A stretch of 49,873 bases of DNA, taken from positions 1 to 49,873 of IMG/VR virus record IMGVR_UViG_3300046660_000372. The stretch is one strand, 5' to 3'. Every line of letters starts with the position of its first letter. The stretch's first letter is position 1. Shown piece after piece: positions 23,262-31,207 of this stretch. Source of the DNA: a virus. A model generated the notes under the pieces. The model did not search any database. It was not told where the DNA came from and saw nothing but the letters and a program-made list of their open reading frames with translations. Made by a program: the position numbers and the translations under genes.

Positions 23262-25763
23262 TTGTCTGAATCATTAGCAAAAGTTTGGCAGGAAGTCGAA
23301 GAATACCTACAGCAAGGGATAAGCGTTATACCGGTTCGTGACAAAGAAGAAAACGTCAACGGCAGGGTAAAGCCGCCGAAATCGCCGTACCATTTCTGGA
23401 AGCGTTTCCAGTCGGAGATAGTTACCAAGGATGAACTATGGCACATGATGGACGAACGCGGTACCACTGCCATCGCCATCCTGTGCGGCAAAATATCGGG
23501 CGTCATGGAAGCTATCGACGTGGATGTAAAGAACTGGCCAGGTATTGACGCCCGTCTGGCCGCCGCCATCCGGGATATATACCCCGAAGTATACAGCAGG
23601 CTGCGCACTCACAAAACCCCGTCAGGCGGTTGGCACCTTATATATCGGTACATCCTGCCCGAAGGCGCCCCTATCGATGGTAATAAGAAGCTGGCAACGT
23701 CATTGGATGGCGATAAAGCCGGCATCGAAACAAGGGGCGAAGGTGGCTATATCGTTGCGCCGCCATCCTTGGGCTATACCCTGATGCACCCCCGCCCTAT
23801 CCCGACAATCACCTATGAGGAACGCAACGGCCTGATAGCCCTATGCAAATCGTTTAACGAAAAAATAAAGGTCGAAAAACCATACAACATAAGTAAGTAT
23901 GAAAGCAACTACTACGATGAGAACCCTTTTAGTCATTATAATAATAGCCCTGCTGGCGAATCTGTACTTATTGATAACGGCTGGATCGTGGAAGGGCGCA
24001 ATAACACCCACATATATTACACACGGCCGGGTAAGGATTCCGGGATTTCCGCCAGCTTCGATCTGCGTACCAGAATCTTCTACCTGTTCACCACGTCCAC
24101 GACGTTTGAAGCGGATAAGGGGTACCATCCGTCAACGGCCCTGGCTATATTACAATTTGGGGGGGATAAGAAAAAGGCATACGCATACCTGGTACAAAAC
24201 GGATATGGTAAGGTAAAGCAACACATAGAACAACGGGCGGTACGCTCAGCTGCTGCCAAGGGGAAGCCATTGCCGGCGAATTTCAGCCAGGAAGCCGGCG
24301 CCGCTTATATTGATACGCGTGGCCAGCTGCAGGAAAAATACCCGTACGGAATATATTGGGTAGAAGACGCTGAAGATAGCACCGTTAAAATAAGCCGGGA
24401 AAAGCTTTATTTAGTAAGCGAAGGCCTGGGCTTCCGGTTGTCTTCCGCTGGGGCTGTTCAAATTGTTGGCTACACCCTTAATAAAATAAACAGCAGGTTT
24501 TACTTTGATACTATAAAAGCGTATATCAAAGAGGAAGACGGGGACTTATATGAAGCAATATTCAATGCCTGGGAAGCTTTTGTACAACGGTCTGGCGAGT
24601 TTACAATAAGCCGGCTGCCAATAATAGAGCCCGCCAGTATAGTTTCCTCTACTAAAACATCTTCGTATAAATTTTTTGACAACTGCTTTGTAAAGATAGA
24701 GGCTGACCGTATTACCGAACACTCGTACGATTCCCTTGGAGAAAAAAAGGTATGGGCCGATCAGATACAGCCCCGCCCGTGGGCGCCACTGGTCGATGAA
24801 GACACCCAGCACAGCCTATACTACCAATTTCTTGATCTCGCCGTCGGGATGGATAAGCAGGGAGACGTATTACTAAAAGCCATCGGCTACCTGGCGCATG
24901 ATTTCAAAGATGAAACGATGGGCTATATCATTACCCTTACTGAGCAATGCCCGGACCCGAAGCAAGGCGGCGGTAGTGGTAAAAATATATTTACGTCCCT
25001 ACTGGGACACACGACGACCCTAAAAAATATCCCGGGCAGCCAAGTACAGTATAACGAAAAGTTTCTGCAGGCATGGAATTTTGAACGCATCCTATCAATT
25101 AGCGATGTGCCTAAAAAGTTTGATTTCATGTTCTTAAAGGAACTGTCCACGGGTTCAGGCATCCTTAAGAAGCTTTTCAGGGACGAAATAACCGTGCTGC
25201 CCGGGCAGATGCCAAAGCTGGCAGTATCTACCAACTATTCCTATGACGTGGCCGACGGTGGCCTACGCAGACGAATAATACCCATAGAGTTTACCAATTT
25301 CTTTACCCGTGCTGGTGGGGTTGATGTGCACTTTGGAAGGATGTTTCCCGGGGACTGGAACGAAAACGAATGGCTTTGTTTCGACAACATTGTAGCGCGT
25401 GGCGTGCAAATGTGGCTGGCAGCTGGAAAGCTGTTGCCCCCTGAATTGACAGCCGGTGGATGGCAAAAGCAGTTTGACCAAAACCACGGCGGCAGCCTGA
25501 CGCGAATGTTTATTGAAGAAAGCTTGCCTACCTGGTGTCATGCTGCAAATGTTAAAAACGAAGATATACGAGCCCAGTACATGAAGTACTTAAATGAAAA
25601 TGGCGCCAATATCAAATACTCTCTTAGTAGCCCCGGGCTCAGCAAGGCTATTGAGGAATTCTGTCACCGCGGCGGTTACACGTACATAGCCGATCACCGC
25701 TTCCGTGAAATGGGTATGCAATTCCGCGGGAAACATTTTGAATTACCGGCGGCGCCCTTTTAG
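23262..25763 (+). CDS. Primase-polymerase fused to an SF3 helicase (replication protein)
   Basis: 833 residues from a TTG at 23262. The N-terminal 230 residues form an AEP-type primase/polymerase domain: AIDVDVKNWPG near 85 supplies acidic residues, HKTPSGGWHLIYRY near 120 the basic strand, and GIETRGEGGYIVAPPS near 150 is the family block. The C-terminal half is an SF3-type helicase with GGGSGKNIF (about residue 570) as Walker A, SISDVPKKFDF (about 613) as Walker B, and LAVSTNYSYDVADGGLRRR as motif C plus arginine finger. It should open the origin and prime replication. The iteron-like array starts 47 bases after its stop. Confidence 0.85.
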   Translation: MSESLAKVWQEVEEYLQQGISVIPVRDKEENVNGRVKPPKSPYHFWKRFQSEIVTKDELWHMMDERGTTAIAILCGKISGVMEAIDVDVKNWPGIDARLAAAIRDIYPEVYSRLRTHKTPSGGWHLIYRYILPEGAPIDGNKKLATSLDGDKAGIETRGEGGYIVAPPSLGYTLMHPRPIPTITYEERNGLIALCKSFNEKIKVEKPYNISKYESNYYDENPFSHYNNSPAGESVLIDNGWIVEGRNNTHIYYTRPGKDSGISASFDLRTRIFYLFTTSTTFEADKGYHPSTALAILQFGGDKKKAYAYLVQNGYGKVKQHIEQRAVRSAAAKGKPLPANFSQEAGAAYIDTRGQLQEKYPYGIYWVEDAEDSTVKISREKLYLVSEGLGFRLSSAGAVQIVGYTLNKINSRFYFDTIKAYIKEEDGDLYEAIFNAWEAFVQRSGEFTISRLPIIEPASIVSSTKTSSYKFFDNCFVKIEADRITEHSYDSLGEKKVWADQIQPRPWAPLVDEDTQHSLYYQFLDLAVGMDKQGDVLLKAIGYLAHDFKDETMGYIITLTEQCPDPKQGGGSGKNIFTSLLGHTTTLKNIPGSQVQYNEKFLQAWNFERILSISDVPKKFDFMFLKELSTGSGILKKLFRDEITVLPGQMPKLAVSTNYSYDVADGGLRRRIIPIEFTNFFTRAGGVDVHFGRMFPGDWNENEWLCFDNIVARGVQMWLAAGKLLPPELTAGGWQKQFDQNHGGSLTRMFIEESLPTWCHAANVKNEDIRAQYMKYLNENGANIKYSLSSPGLSKAIEEFCHRGGYTYIADHRFREMGMQFRGKHFELPAAPF

Positions 25764-25809
25764 GCCCGAAGGCGAAAAGTTCTTTGTTTATTGGTTTTTG
25801 ACGGCTATC

Positions 25810-26152
25810 TGTGACAAATTACTGTGTAATTGTCTCAATTTGTCACGGAAATTGTCACAGATAATATATTAAATACCAGTCAATTAGATTGGTCTGTGAC
25901 AATGTGACAACATTTTTCCCTTTTTAATGCTACGCGAGAAAAGAAAAGAAAATAATATAAAGAGGGAAATTAATAATAGTACTAACTATTGCATAGTACT
26001 AAAACAATGTTTTGATATTTTTTATTTCAGAAATAATATTCCTGATGGTTAGAAATAAATAGGGCTTTTTTCTGTCACAGCGTCACAAATGAATATAACT
26101 AACTATTATTCAATAAAGTATCCGTGACAATTTTTGTGACAAGCTGTGACAA
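25810..26152. other. Probable replication origin: iteron-like TGTGACAA array around an AT-rich core
   Basis: Ten sites contain GTGACA or its close variant in either orientation: 25810, 25840 (reverse), 25852 (reverse), 25895, 25903, 26072 (reverse), 26080 (reverse, variant), 26123, 26135 and 26145. The pair at 25895/25903 is directly adjacent. Five sites lie left and five right of a very AT-rich stretch (about 25915-26070), a possible unwinding element. The array occupies the only large gap in the replication operon (25764-26183), between the primase-helicase and the VRR-NUC gene. The gap has no coding sequence that I can support. Confidence 0.6.
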
Positions 26153-26183
26153 TTTTTTGCCTCACCTATAAAAAAATGACTTC

Positions 26184-26567
26184 ATGCAGAAAAAACAAAG
26201 CGAAATGCAGTTACAAGGTGCCTGTTTTAGATGGGCCTGGAATACCCACCCCGAAACAAGGCTTTTGTTATTCCATGTCCCGAATGGGGGATCAAGGAAT
26301 TCGCCAGTAGAAGGGGCTCAGTTAAAAGCGGTAGGGCTCATCCCGGGCATTCCTGACATGCTATTTGTCTGGAAGGGGAAATTATTCGCATTTGAATTTA
26401 AGGCTAAAGGCGGTAAGCTTAGCCCCTCACAATTGCTGATACAGTCTACCTGGCTGGATCAATACGTGGTAGTCTGGACAATAAGTAGTGAAGAAACCTT
26501 CAAAACAATTCTTTTAGACATACTATGCCCACAATCAATTTGTAAACCGGCGTTAGCCATAATTTAA
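26184..26567 (+). CDS. VRR-NUC family nuclease
   Basis: 127 residues, the usual length for phage VRR-NUC proteins. FHVPNGGSRN near residue 32 and PGIPDMLFVWKGKLFAFEFK near residues 53-72 give the PD-(D/E)XK site (Asp in IPD, then E-x-K). It probably cuts branched or flapped DNA during replication and recombination, possibly as a Holliday-junction or structure-specific nuclease. The ATG is 31 bases after the last iteron-like site. Confidence 0.8.
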   Translation: MQKKQSEMQLQGACFRWAWNTHPETRLLLFHVPNGGSRNSPVEGAQLKAVGLIPGIPDMLFVWKGKLFAFEFKAKGGKLSPSQLLIQSTWLDQYVVVWTISSEETFKTILLDILCPQSICKPALAII

Positions 26568-26574
26568 AAAAGAC

Positions 26575-26985
26575 ATGATCAAATTAACGGCCATTGGCCA
26601 TTTAGGAAAAGACTGCACCACTAATGAGGTGGGCGGCAAAAAGGTTATCAATTTCAACGTAGCCCATACTGAGAAGTGGACAGCAGCTGGCGGTGAAGTA
26701 AAGGAAAAGACTATCTGGATAGAATGCGCCTACTGGACCGAGAAAACCGGTATCGCAAATTACCTGAAGAAAGGCCAGCAGGTATACGTAGAAGGTCAAC
26801 CGGAAGTACGTACGTGGGAATCAAACGGCAAACAAGGCGTATCCCTGGCACTTCGGGTAGGAATGGTGCAATTACTGGGCAGCGCCAATGCAGGCCAACA
26901 AGCGGGCGCTAATGCGTCACAGGGGTCAAGTTCGCCGGCGCCTGCTGCTGCGGGCGTGATAGAGGAACAAGATTTACCATTTTAA
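26575..26985 (+). CDS. ssb: Single-stranded DNA-binding protein
   Basis: 136 residues. The OB fold spans residues 1-105: MIKLTAIGHLGKDC, then WIECAYWTEKTGIANYLKKG, QQVYVEGQPEVRTW. A Gly/Ala/Gln linker leads to the acidic tail EEQDLPF, the conserved SSB tip that recruits partner proteins. It coats ssDNA at phage forks and during RecT-type annealing. It is the last large gene of the replication operon. Confidence 0.93.
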   Translation: MIKLTAIGHLGKDCTTNEVGGKKVINFNVAHTEKWTAAGGEVKEKTIWIECAYWTEKTGIANYLKKGQQVYVEGQPEVRTWESNGKQGVSLALRVGMVQLLGSANAGQQAGANASQGSSSPAPAAAGVIEEQDLPF

Positions 26986-26992
26986 TCAATCC

Positions 26993-27020
26993 GCCTGTCC
27001 TACCGAAGCGTAGGGCAGGC
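26993..27020 (+). terminator. Hairpin after ssb
   Basis: GCCTGTCCTAC (26993-27003) pairs with GTAGGGCAGGC (27010-27020) with one G-U pair and a six-base loop CGAAGC. AT-rich DNA follows without a pure T run, so termination may be partial. It lies eight bases after the ssb stop. Confidence 0.5.
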
Positions 27021-27036
27021 ATTAAATTAATTTAAC

Positions 27037-27231
27037 ATGAATTTAGTAGAATCATTATACGGTCAGATAGATCGGGTAGAGGAAATTATAAACCAGCCAT
27101 ACAACCGAAATGTAAATACCCCTGCTATGGAAATGATGGGGAACGACCTGCAATCTGCAAAAATAGCAGTAGAAGACGGGGAGGCCGGAGAAATGCGCCG
27201 TGCATTGGCCAGGCTTATGGCATGGGATTAA
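27037..27231 (+). CDS. Small acidic hypothetical protein
   Basis: 64 residues, helical and acidic (LQSAKIAVEDGEAGEMRRAL). It follows the ssb hairpin and precedes the operator and promoter region of the late operon, so it closes the early transcript. Function unknown. Confidence 0.5.
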   Translation: MNLVESLYGQIDRVEEIINQPYNRNVNTPAMEMMGNDLQSAKIAVEDGEAGEMRRALARLMAWD

Positions 27232-27257
27232 TTTGTAACTTGTGAAGATTCCTTCAC
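27232..27257 (+). promoter_or_regulatory. Candidate late promoter with repressor operator (TGAAG-N4-CTTCA)
   Basis: TGAAGATTCCTTCA at 27243-27256 (extended to GTGAAGATTCCTTCAC, 27242-27257) has the same arms and spacing as the two immunity-region operators. TTTG at 27232-27235 could be a -33 box, which would put the operator in the promoter spacer; the -7 region (near TTATAAAC, 27258) is a poor match. The head/tail genes start 17 bases later at 27274. The operator motif is well supported; the promoter is less certain. Confidence 0.55.
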
Positions 27258-27273
27258 TTATAAACATAAAGAA

Positions 27274-27939
27274 ATGGTGCGAGTAGAGGTAAAAGGGGCT
27301 GTTGACGAGCTGGGGAAGGCATTTAAGCACTTGGATAAAGCAACGGTGGCCCTGGCGTCGTCCCGAGCTATTAATAAATCCATCCTGCTGGGGCGAACAA
27401 TGGCCAGGACGGCGGTTAAGGGTCAATACAATATACCACAACGGTATATGAAGGGTATAGGTAATATAAACGCCCGCCCTTCGTACCTAATAGGTTGTAT
27501 TACCGCGAGTGCAAAGCCTATCCCTATGGATGCATTCAGCCCTACTTTCAGCTTCTTGACTGGGACCACAACCAAAACCAGCCGCAGGGGCGTGCAGTCA
27601 ACTAAGCTGGGCACCAAAGGGAGAAAAGGCACCGGGGTTACAATAGAGGTTCGGAAAGGGGAAAAAGAAAATATCGCTTTCGCATTTATGCTACCCACAC
27701 TGACCGGGCGCATATTCGGCCGCGGTACGTATCGGGACGGCAACGCGTTTGGCTTCGTTCAACGGCATACCCACCAGGCCGGCCCTAATGGGAACGATGC
27801 AGTAAAGCCCCTGTTATCAGTCACAGTGCATGCAGCAGTGATTAACCCCAAGGTAGAAAAGGCCATCGGTGCAATGCTTATACCTGCGTTTAGCCGCATA
27901 TACACCCAGCAATTACAGCGCCTTATAGATGCCATGTAA
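27274..27939 (+). CDS. Minor tail protein Z-like (gpZ family)
   Basis: 221 residues. The start VEVKGAVDELGKAFKHLDKA and the following SRAINKSILLGRTMARTAVK resemble the lambda gpZ-type minor tail/tail-completion family, which has A-x-x-R-A-x-N near its N-terminus. The middle is basic and Gly-rich. It lies upstream of the terminase genes instead of among the tail genes where lambda has Z. Family assignment is moderate, from pattern only. Confidence 0.45.
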   Translation: MVRVEVKGAVDELGKAFKHLDKATVALASSRAINKSILLGRTMARTAVKGQYNIPQRYMKGIGNINARPSYLIGCITASAKPIPMDAFSPTFSFLTGTTTKTSRRGVQSTKLGTKGRKGTGVTIEVRKGEKENIAFAFMLPTLTGRIFGRGTYRDGNAFGFVQRHTHQAGPNGNDAVKPLLSVTVHAAVINPKVEKAIGAMLIPAFSRIYTQQLQRLIDAM

Positions 27940-28146
27940 TAGCATATGCGTATACGTTATATATATTCCATGTAAAGACCGTATTATACTATGCTTTTGA
28001 ATGCAAATAACACTCATATTATATTGATTATCATGCCTTTACGAAAAGACTTCCGGCCTACGACGGCCTTCGTGGGTCCTCCCCTAACCGGCCACCCCCG
28101 CGGCTACCCTGAGCCCCAAAAAACCGCTAGACACAAAAAAATATCA

Positions 28147-28191
28147 GGGTTGCAACCCGGGTTGCAAATTTTTTTTTCAGGGTTGCAACCC
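28147..28191. promoter_or_regulatory. GGGTTGCAA palindromes upstream of the terminase: terminator and/or packaging site
   Basis: GGGTTGCAACCC, a perfect 12-base palindrome, occurs at 28147-28158 and 28180-28191. A third GGGTTGCAA (28159-28167) abuts the first, making TTGCAACCCGGGTTGCAA (28150-28167), a perfect 18-base palindrome followed by a T run to 28177. It would work as a terminator. It also lies directly before the Nu1-like gene, where lambda-type phages keep cosB, the terminase-binding site. The remaining part of the 267-base gap 27940-28206 has a GC-rich stretch (28075-28120). An ORF there is not convincing. Confidence 0.5.
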
Positions 28192-28206
28192 TTATAAAAC
28201 GACGAA

Positions 28207-28827
28207 ATGGCAGACGAACAAAAAATTTCAGTCAGGGCTTACAGCAGGATGATCGGCGTCAGTGATACTTCAATCCGAAAAGCCATAAAAGCAAAAAAAA
28301 TTGTTAAAGGCTTCGACCCGGTATCAGGGGAAATCATCCCCAGCATAGCAGATAAGGAGTACGGGAATGCTATAAAGGCAGCGACTGTCAAACCCGGGGA
28401 GACAGTGATCAAAAGTATAGAGAAGATAAAAGCGAAGAAATCTTCTATAAAAACAGAAAAACCAACCGTTTACGACGAATATGGAGAAGATATAGATCAG
28501 CCCGTATTTGATCCAAATGCCCCCCTAACAACAGAAACCCCCGTAGAAAATATTCTCGTACTGGATACATACTACAAGGCAAAGCTTAATAAAATGAAAA
28601 TGGAGCAGATGGAAGGCACCCTGGTGCTGCGGGCCGAAGTTGATAAAGAAGCTTTCGCCTTGGGTGTTGAAATAAAAAAGGCCCTTCAGAATATTCCCGC
28701 GCGAATAGCTGCCCTGGTACGCGCAACGGATAGCGATGCTGCTGCAGAAATGATGATCAGGGACGAGGTTAACGGGGCCTTGCTGGTGTTATCTCAAATC
28801 AAAACCATCACAATCGATGCAGATTGA
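28207..28827 (+). CDS. Terminase small subunit (Nu1-like)
   Basis: 206 residues. The N-terminal winged helix (SVRAYSRMIGVSDTSIRKAI) would recognise the packaging site. An acidic linker follows, then a helical part: VLDTYYKAKLNKMKMEQMEG and the ending AEVDKEAFALGVEIKKALQN ... ALVRA, the pattern of Nu1-type C-terminal domains that bind the large subunit. It overlaps the large subunit gene by 11 bases, as is usual for coupled terminase genes. Confidence 0.8.
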   Translation: MADEQKISVRAYSRMIGVSDTSIRKAIKAKKIVKGFDPVSGEIIPSIADKEYGNAIKAATVKPGETVIKSIEKIKAKKSSIKTEKPTVYDEYGEDIDQPVFDPNAPLTTETPVENILVLDTYYKAKLNKMKMEQMEGTLVLRAEVDKEAFALGVEIKKALQNIPARIAALVRATDSDAAAEMMIRDEVNGALLVLSQIKTITIDAD

Positions 28828-30682
28828 AATAACCAGCTATAGCGCAATGCTTCGCGGTCTAACACCGGATCCGGAAATGACAGTAAGCGAATGGGCTGAT
28901 CAGCGCCGGAAGCTGGGCGCCACTTCGGCGGAGCCTGGGCAGTTTAAAACAAGCCGGACACCTTATATAAGGGAAATCGTAGATCACCTGTCAGCCAATA
29001 GCAAGACACAACGTGTAGTTTTTAAAAAATCTTCGCAGGTTGCGGCTACTGAGGCCGGAAACAATTGGCTGGGATATACCATCGATATGGCGCCGGCGGC
29101 AATGCTTTATGTCATGCCCACAGACACCATGATAAAAAGCACGTCTAAGAAAAGGATCCAGCCGATGATAGACGACACCCCAACTGTTCGTGAAAAGGTA
29201 AAACCCAGCAAGGCTAAGGAAAGCAGCAATACAATATTAGAAAAGTATTTCGAGGGCGGATCCGTGGCTATGGTGGGAGCAAACAGCCCGGTAGGCCTGG
29301 CATCCGCTGCAATAAAACTCGTTTACCTGGACGAAGTAGACCGGTATCCTATGGACGTAAGCGGCGAAGGGTCGGCAATTAGCCTGGCGGAAACCCGTAC
29401 CATTACTTTCGGGTCCCGAAAAAAAATATTTATTACATCTACCCCCACAAAGGAAGGCGCCAGCGCCATCGATGCGGAGTTTCAAAAAACTGGCCAACGC
29501 TACTACCATGTGCCGTGCCCATCCTGCGGGACTGGCCAGCGGTTGGAATTCACTCAGCTTCGTTACGATAAGCCAAAATACAAAGAAGTGTATTACGAAT
29601 GCGCACACTGTGGGGATTTAATACCCGAGCGCAAGAAACCAGAAATGTTATCCCGTGGCGAGTGGCTACCGGCTTTCCCTGAATTAGAAGACGGCGTCAC
29701 TTTCGGTTATTTTATAAATGCCCTTTATTCGCCCCTGGGTTGGTATAGCTGGGCACAAATGGCAAAGGAGTACGAAGACAGCGAGGGGGACACTCCGAAA
29801 CGTGTAACCTGGACAAATACGAAGCTTGGCGAAGTATACCGTGAGGAAGGCGAGGTCCCCAGCTGGGAAAGCGTATACAATCGCCGGGAGCAATTCAGAC
29901 AGGGCGTGGCACTTTCAGAAGTTGCCTTTATTACGATGGGCGTGGATGTACAGCGGGACCGGTTAGAACTTGAAATAGTCGGCTGGATGAAAGGGAAAGT
30001 AAGCCAAAGCATAGATTACAGGGTACTGCTGGGGGATACCGCGGATGTGCACGTATGGGACGAACTTGGAAAAGTTATTAATGAATTTATACCCAGGGAA
30101 GACGGCGCAAGGCTTCCGATATCATTAACAGCCATCGATAGCGGTTACAATAGCCAGCATGTATATAATTTCTGCCGTAAATGGAGCCCCAGCCGCGTTA
30201 TCCCGACAAAGGGACAAGATAGCCAAACGCTTATGGTTAGACCACCCCAGGCGGTAGATGTAAATAGAAATGGCGAAAAAGTGGAGACGGTAAAAGTATG
30301 GAACATTGGTGTTAGTATTATTAAATCTGAGCTATACGGCTGGCTTAAGCAACAAAAGGGGGAAGACGGGCAATATCCGCAGGGGTACTGCCGCTTCCCC
30401 GAATATGAAGCGTCTTATTTTAAAGGATTGACAGCCGAAACATTAGAAAGAGTAATAAACAAAAAAGGATACACAGTTTACCAGTGGAAAAAAACTTATA
30501 AAAGGAATGAACCATTAGACACTAGGGTTTATGCCAGGGCTGCGGCCGCTGTCTATGGCATAGACCGGGTTAACGACAAGTGGTATATCGATATGGTAAT
30601 TAGCCTGAAACCAACGCCCGAAAACGCCCCGCCCCCAATAAAGAAAAAAAGAGAATCTGAATTTTGGAAACCGAAAAATTAA
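28817..30682 (+). CDS. Terminase large subunit (lambda gpA family)
   Basis: 621 residues, normal for gpA. The ATPase part has KKSSQVAATEAG near residue 75 (Walker A variant of the family), KLVYLDEVDRYP near 172 (Walker B), and ITSTPTKEGAS (motif III/C). A zinc-binding insertion CPSCG ... CAHCG follows near 232-262. The C-terminal nuclease begins near MGVDVQRDRLELEIVGW (about residue 375), which supplies the first acidic residues. It drives DNA into the prohead and cuts at cos-type ends. Lambda relatives make cohesive ends, so this phage may too. Confidence 0.93.
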   Translation: MQIEITSYSAMLRGLTPDPEMTVSEWADQRRKLGATSAEPGQFKTSRTPYIREIVDHLSANSKTQRVVFKKSSQVAATEAGNNWLGYTIDMAPAAMLYVMPTDTMIKSTSKKRIQPMIDDTPTVREKVKPSKAKESSNTILEKYFEGGSVAMVGANSPVGLASAAIKLVYLDEVDRYPMDVSGEGSAISLAETRTITFGSRKKIFITSTPTKEGASAIDAEFQKTGQRYYHVPCPSCGTGQRLEFTQLRYDKPKYKEVYYECAHCGDLIPERKKPEMLSRGEWLPAFPELEDGVTFGYFINALYSPLGWYSWAQMAKEYEDSEGDTPKRVTWTNTKLGEVYREEGEVPSWESVYNRREQFRQGVALSEVAFITMGVDVQRDRLELEIVGWMKGKVSQSIDYRVLLGDTADVHVWDELGKVINEFIPREDGARLPISLTAIDSGYNSQHVYNFCRKWSPSRVIPTKGQDSQTLMVRPPQAVDVNRNGEKVETVKVWNIGVSIIKSELYGWLKQQKGEDGQYPQGYCRFPEYEASYFKGLTAETLERVINKKGYTVYQWKKTYKRNEPLDTRVYARAAAAVYGIDRVNDKWYIDMVISLKPTPENAPPPIKKKRESEFWKPKN

Positions 30683-30686
30683 ACTA

Positions 30687-30992
30687 ATGACTACCCCACA
30701 ACCGATGTCCGAAAAAATAATAACAGCCGCATGTATGTATTTCAAAATTACTGAGGATGTTTTAATAAGTAAAGAATTAAACAAGGATACTGTTTATAAA
30801 CGACAACTTTGCTACTACCTTTTAAAAGAAGACGGGGACATATCTTTCTGTGCCATTGGTCGACGTTTCCAACATTTTGGCCATAATGCAGCCTATAAGG
30901 GGCATGATAAAATTGCCGCGCATAAAAATATCTATACACAGGTAAGACACGATTTAGCCAATATCAGGTTAATCGCGGGTACCTTGCTATAA
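30687..30992 (+). CDS. DnaA domain IV-like DNA-binding protein
   Basis: 101 residues. The pattern KDTVYKRQLCYYLLKEDGDI-SFCAIGRRF followed by AAYKGHDKIAAHK (split here at the hyphen) resembles the C-terminal DNA-binding domain of DnaA (A-R-x-x-A-x-Y-L ... IG ... DH-T-x-x-HA). No ATPase domain is present. It sits between the terminase and gpW genes, not in the replication module. Four bases separate it from the terminase. It could be a regulator of late genes or help packaging. Confidence 0.55.
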   Translation: MTTPQPMSEKIITAACMYFKITEDVLISKELNKDTVYKRQLCYYLLKEDGDISFCAIGRRFQHFGHNAAYKGHDKIAAHKNIYTQVRHDLANIRLIAGTLL

Positions 30993-30993
30993 T

Positions 30994-31206
30994 ATGGCTA
31001 CAAATTTCACATTGCAGCAATTAAAAGCCCTGGACGATGCGATAGCATTAGGCGCCCGCGAAGTTATGTACGGGGACAAAAAGGCAATATATAAAAACCT
31101 TGACGAAATGCTGACGACGCGAAACCTTATGCGAAATGAACTTGGGCTGAATGGTAATGAACCCCGGGGCCGCCGGTTTGGCAGCTTCGATAAAGGCATA
31201 CGATAA
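30994..31206 (+). CDS. Head-tail joining protein (lambda gpW-like)
   Basis: 70 residues, the size of gpW. TLQQLKALDDAIALGAREVM followed by YGDKKAIYKNLDEML matches the W family pattern (LR-x-A-x-x-x-G-x-x-x-V-x-YGD). It joins the portal to the tail in the mature head. It lies between terminase and portal as in lambda. Confidence 0.75.
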   Translation: MATNFTLQQLKALDDAIALGAREVMYGDKKAIYKNLDEMLTTRNLMRNELGLNGNEPRGRRFGSFDKGIR

Positions 31207-31207
31207 G

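Noticed and set aside
27991-28197. 68-residue ORF before the Nu1-like gene
   Set aside because: Its C-terminus is encoded by the GGGTTGCAA palindromes and T run, and its composition is not protein-like. The region is better read as control or packaging DNA.
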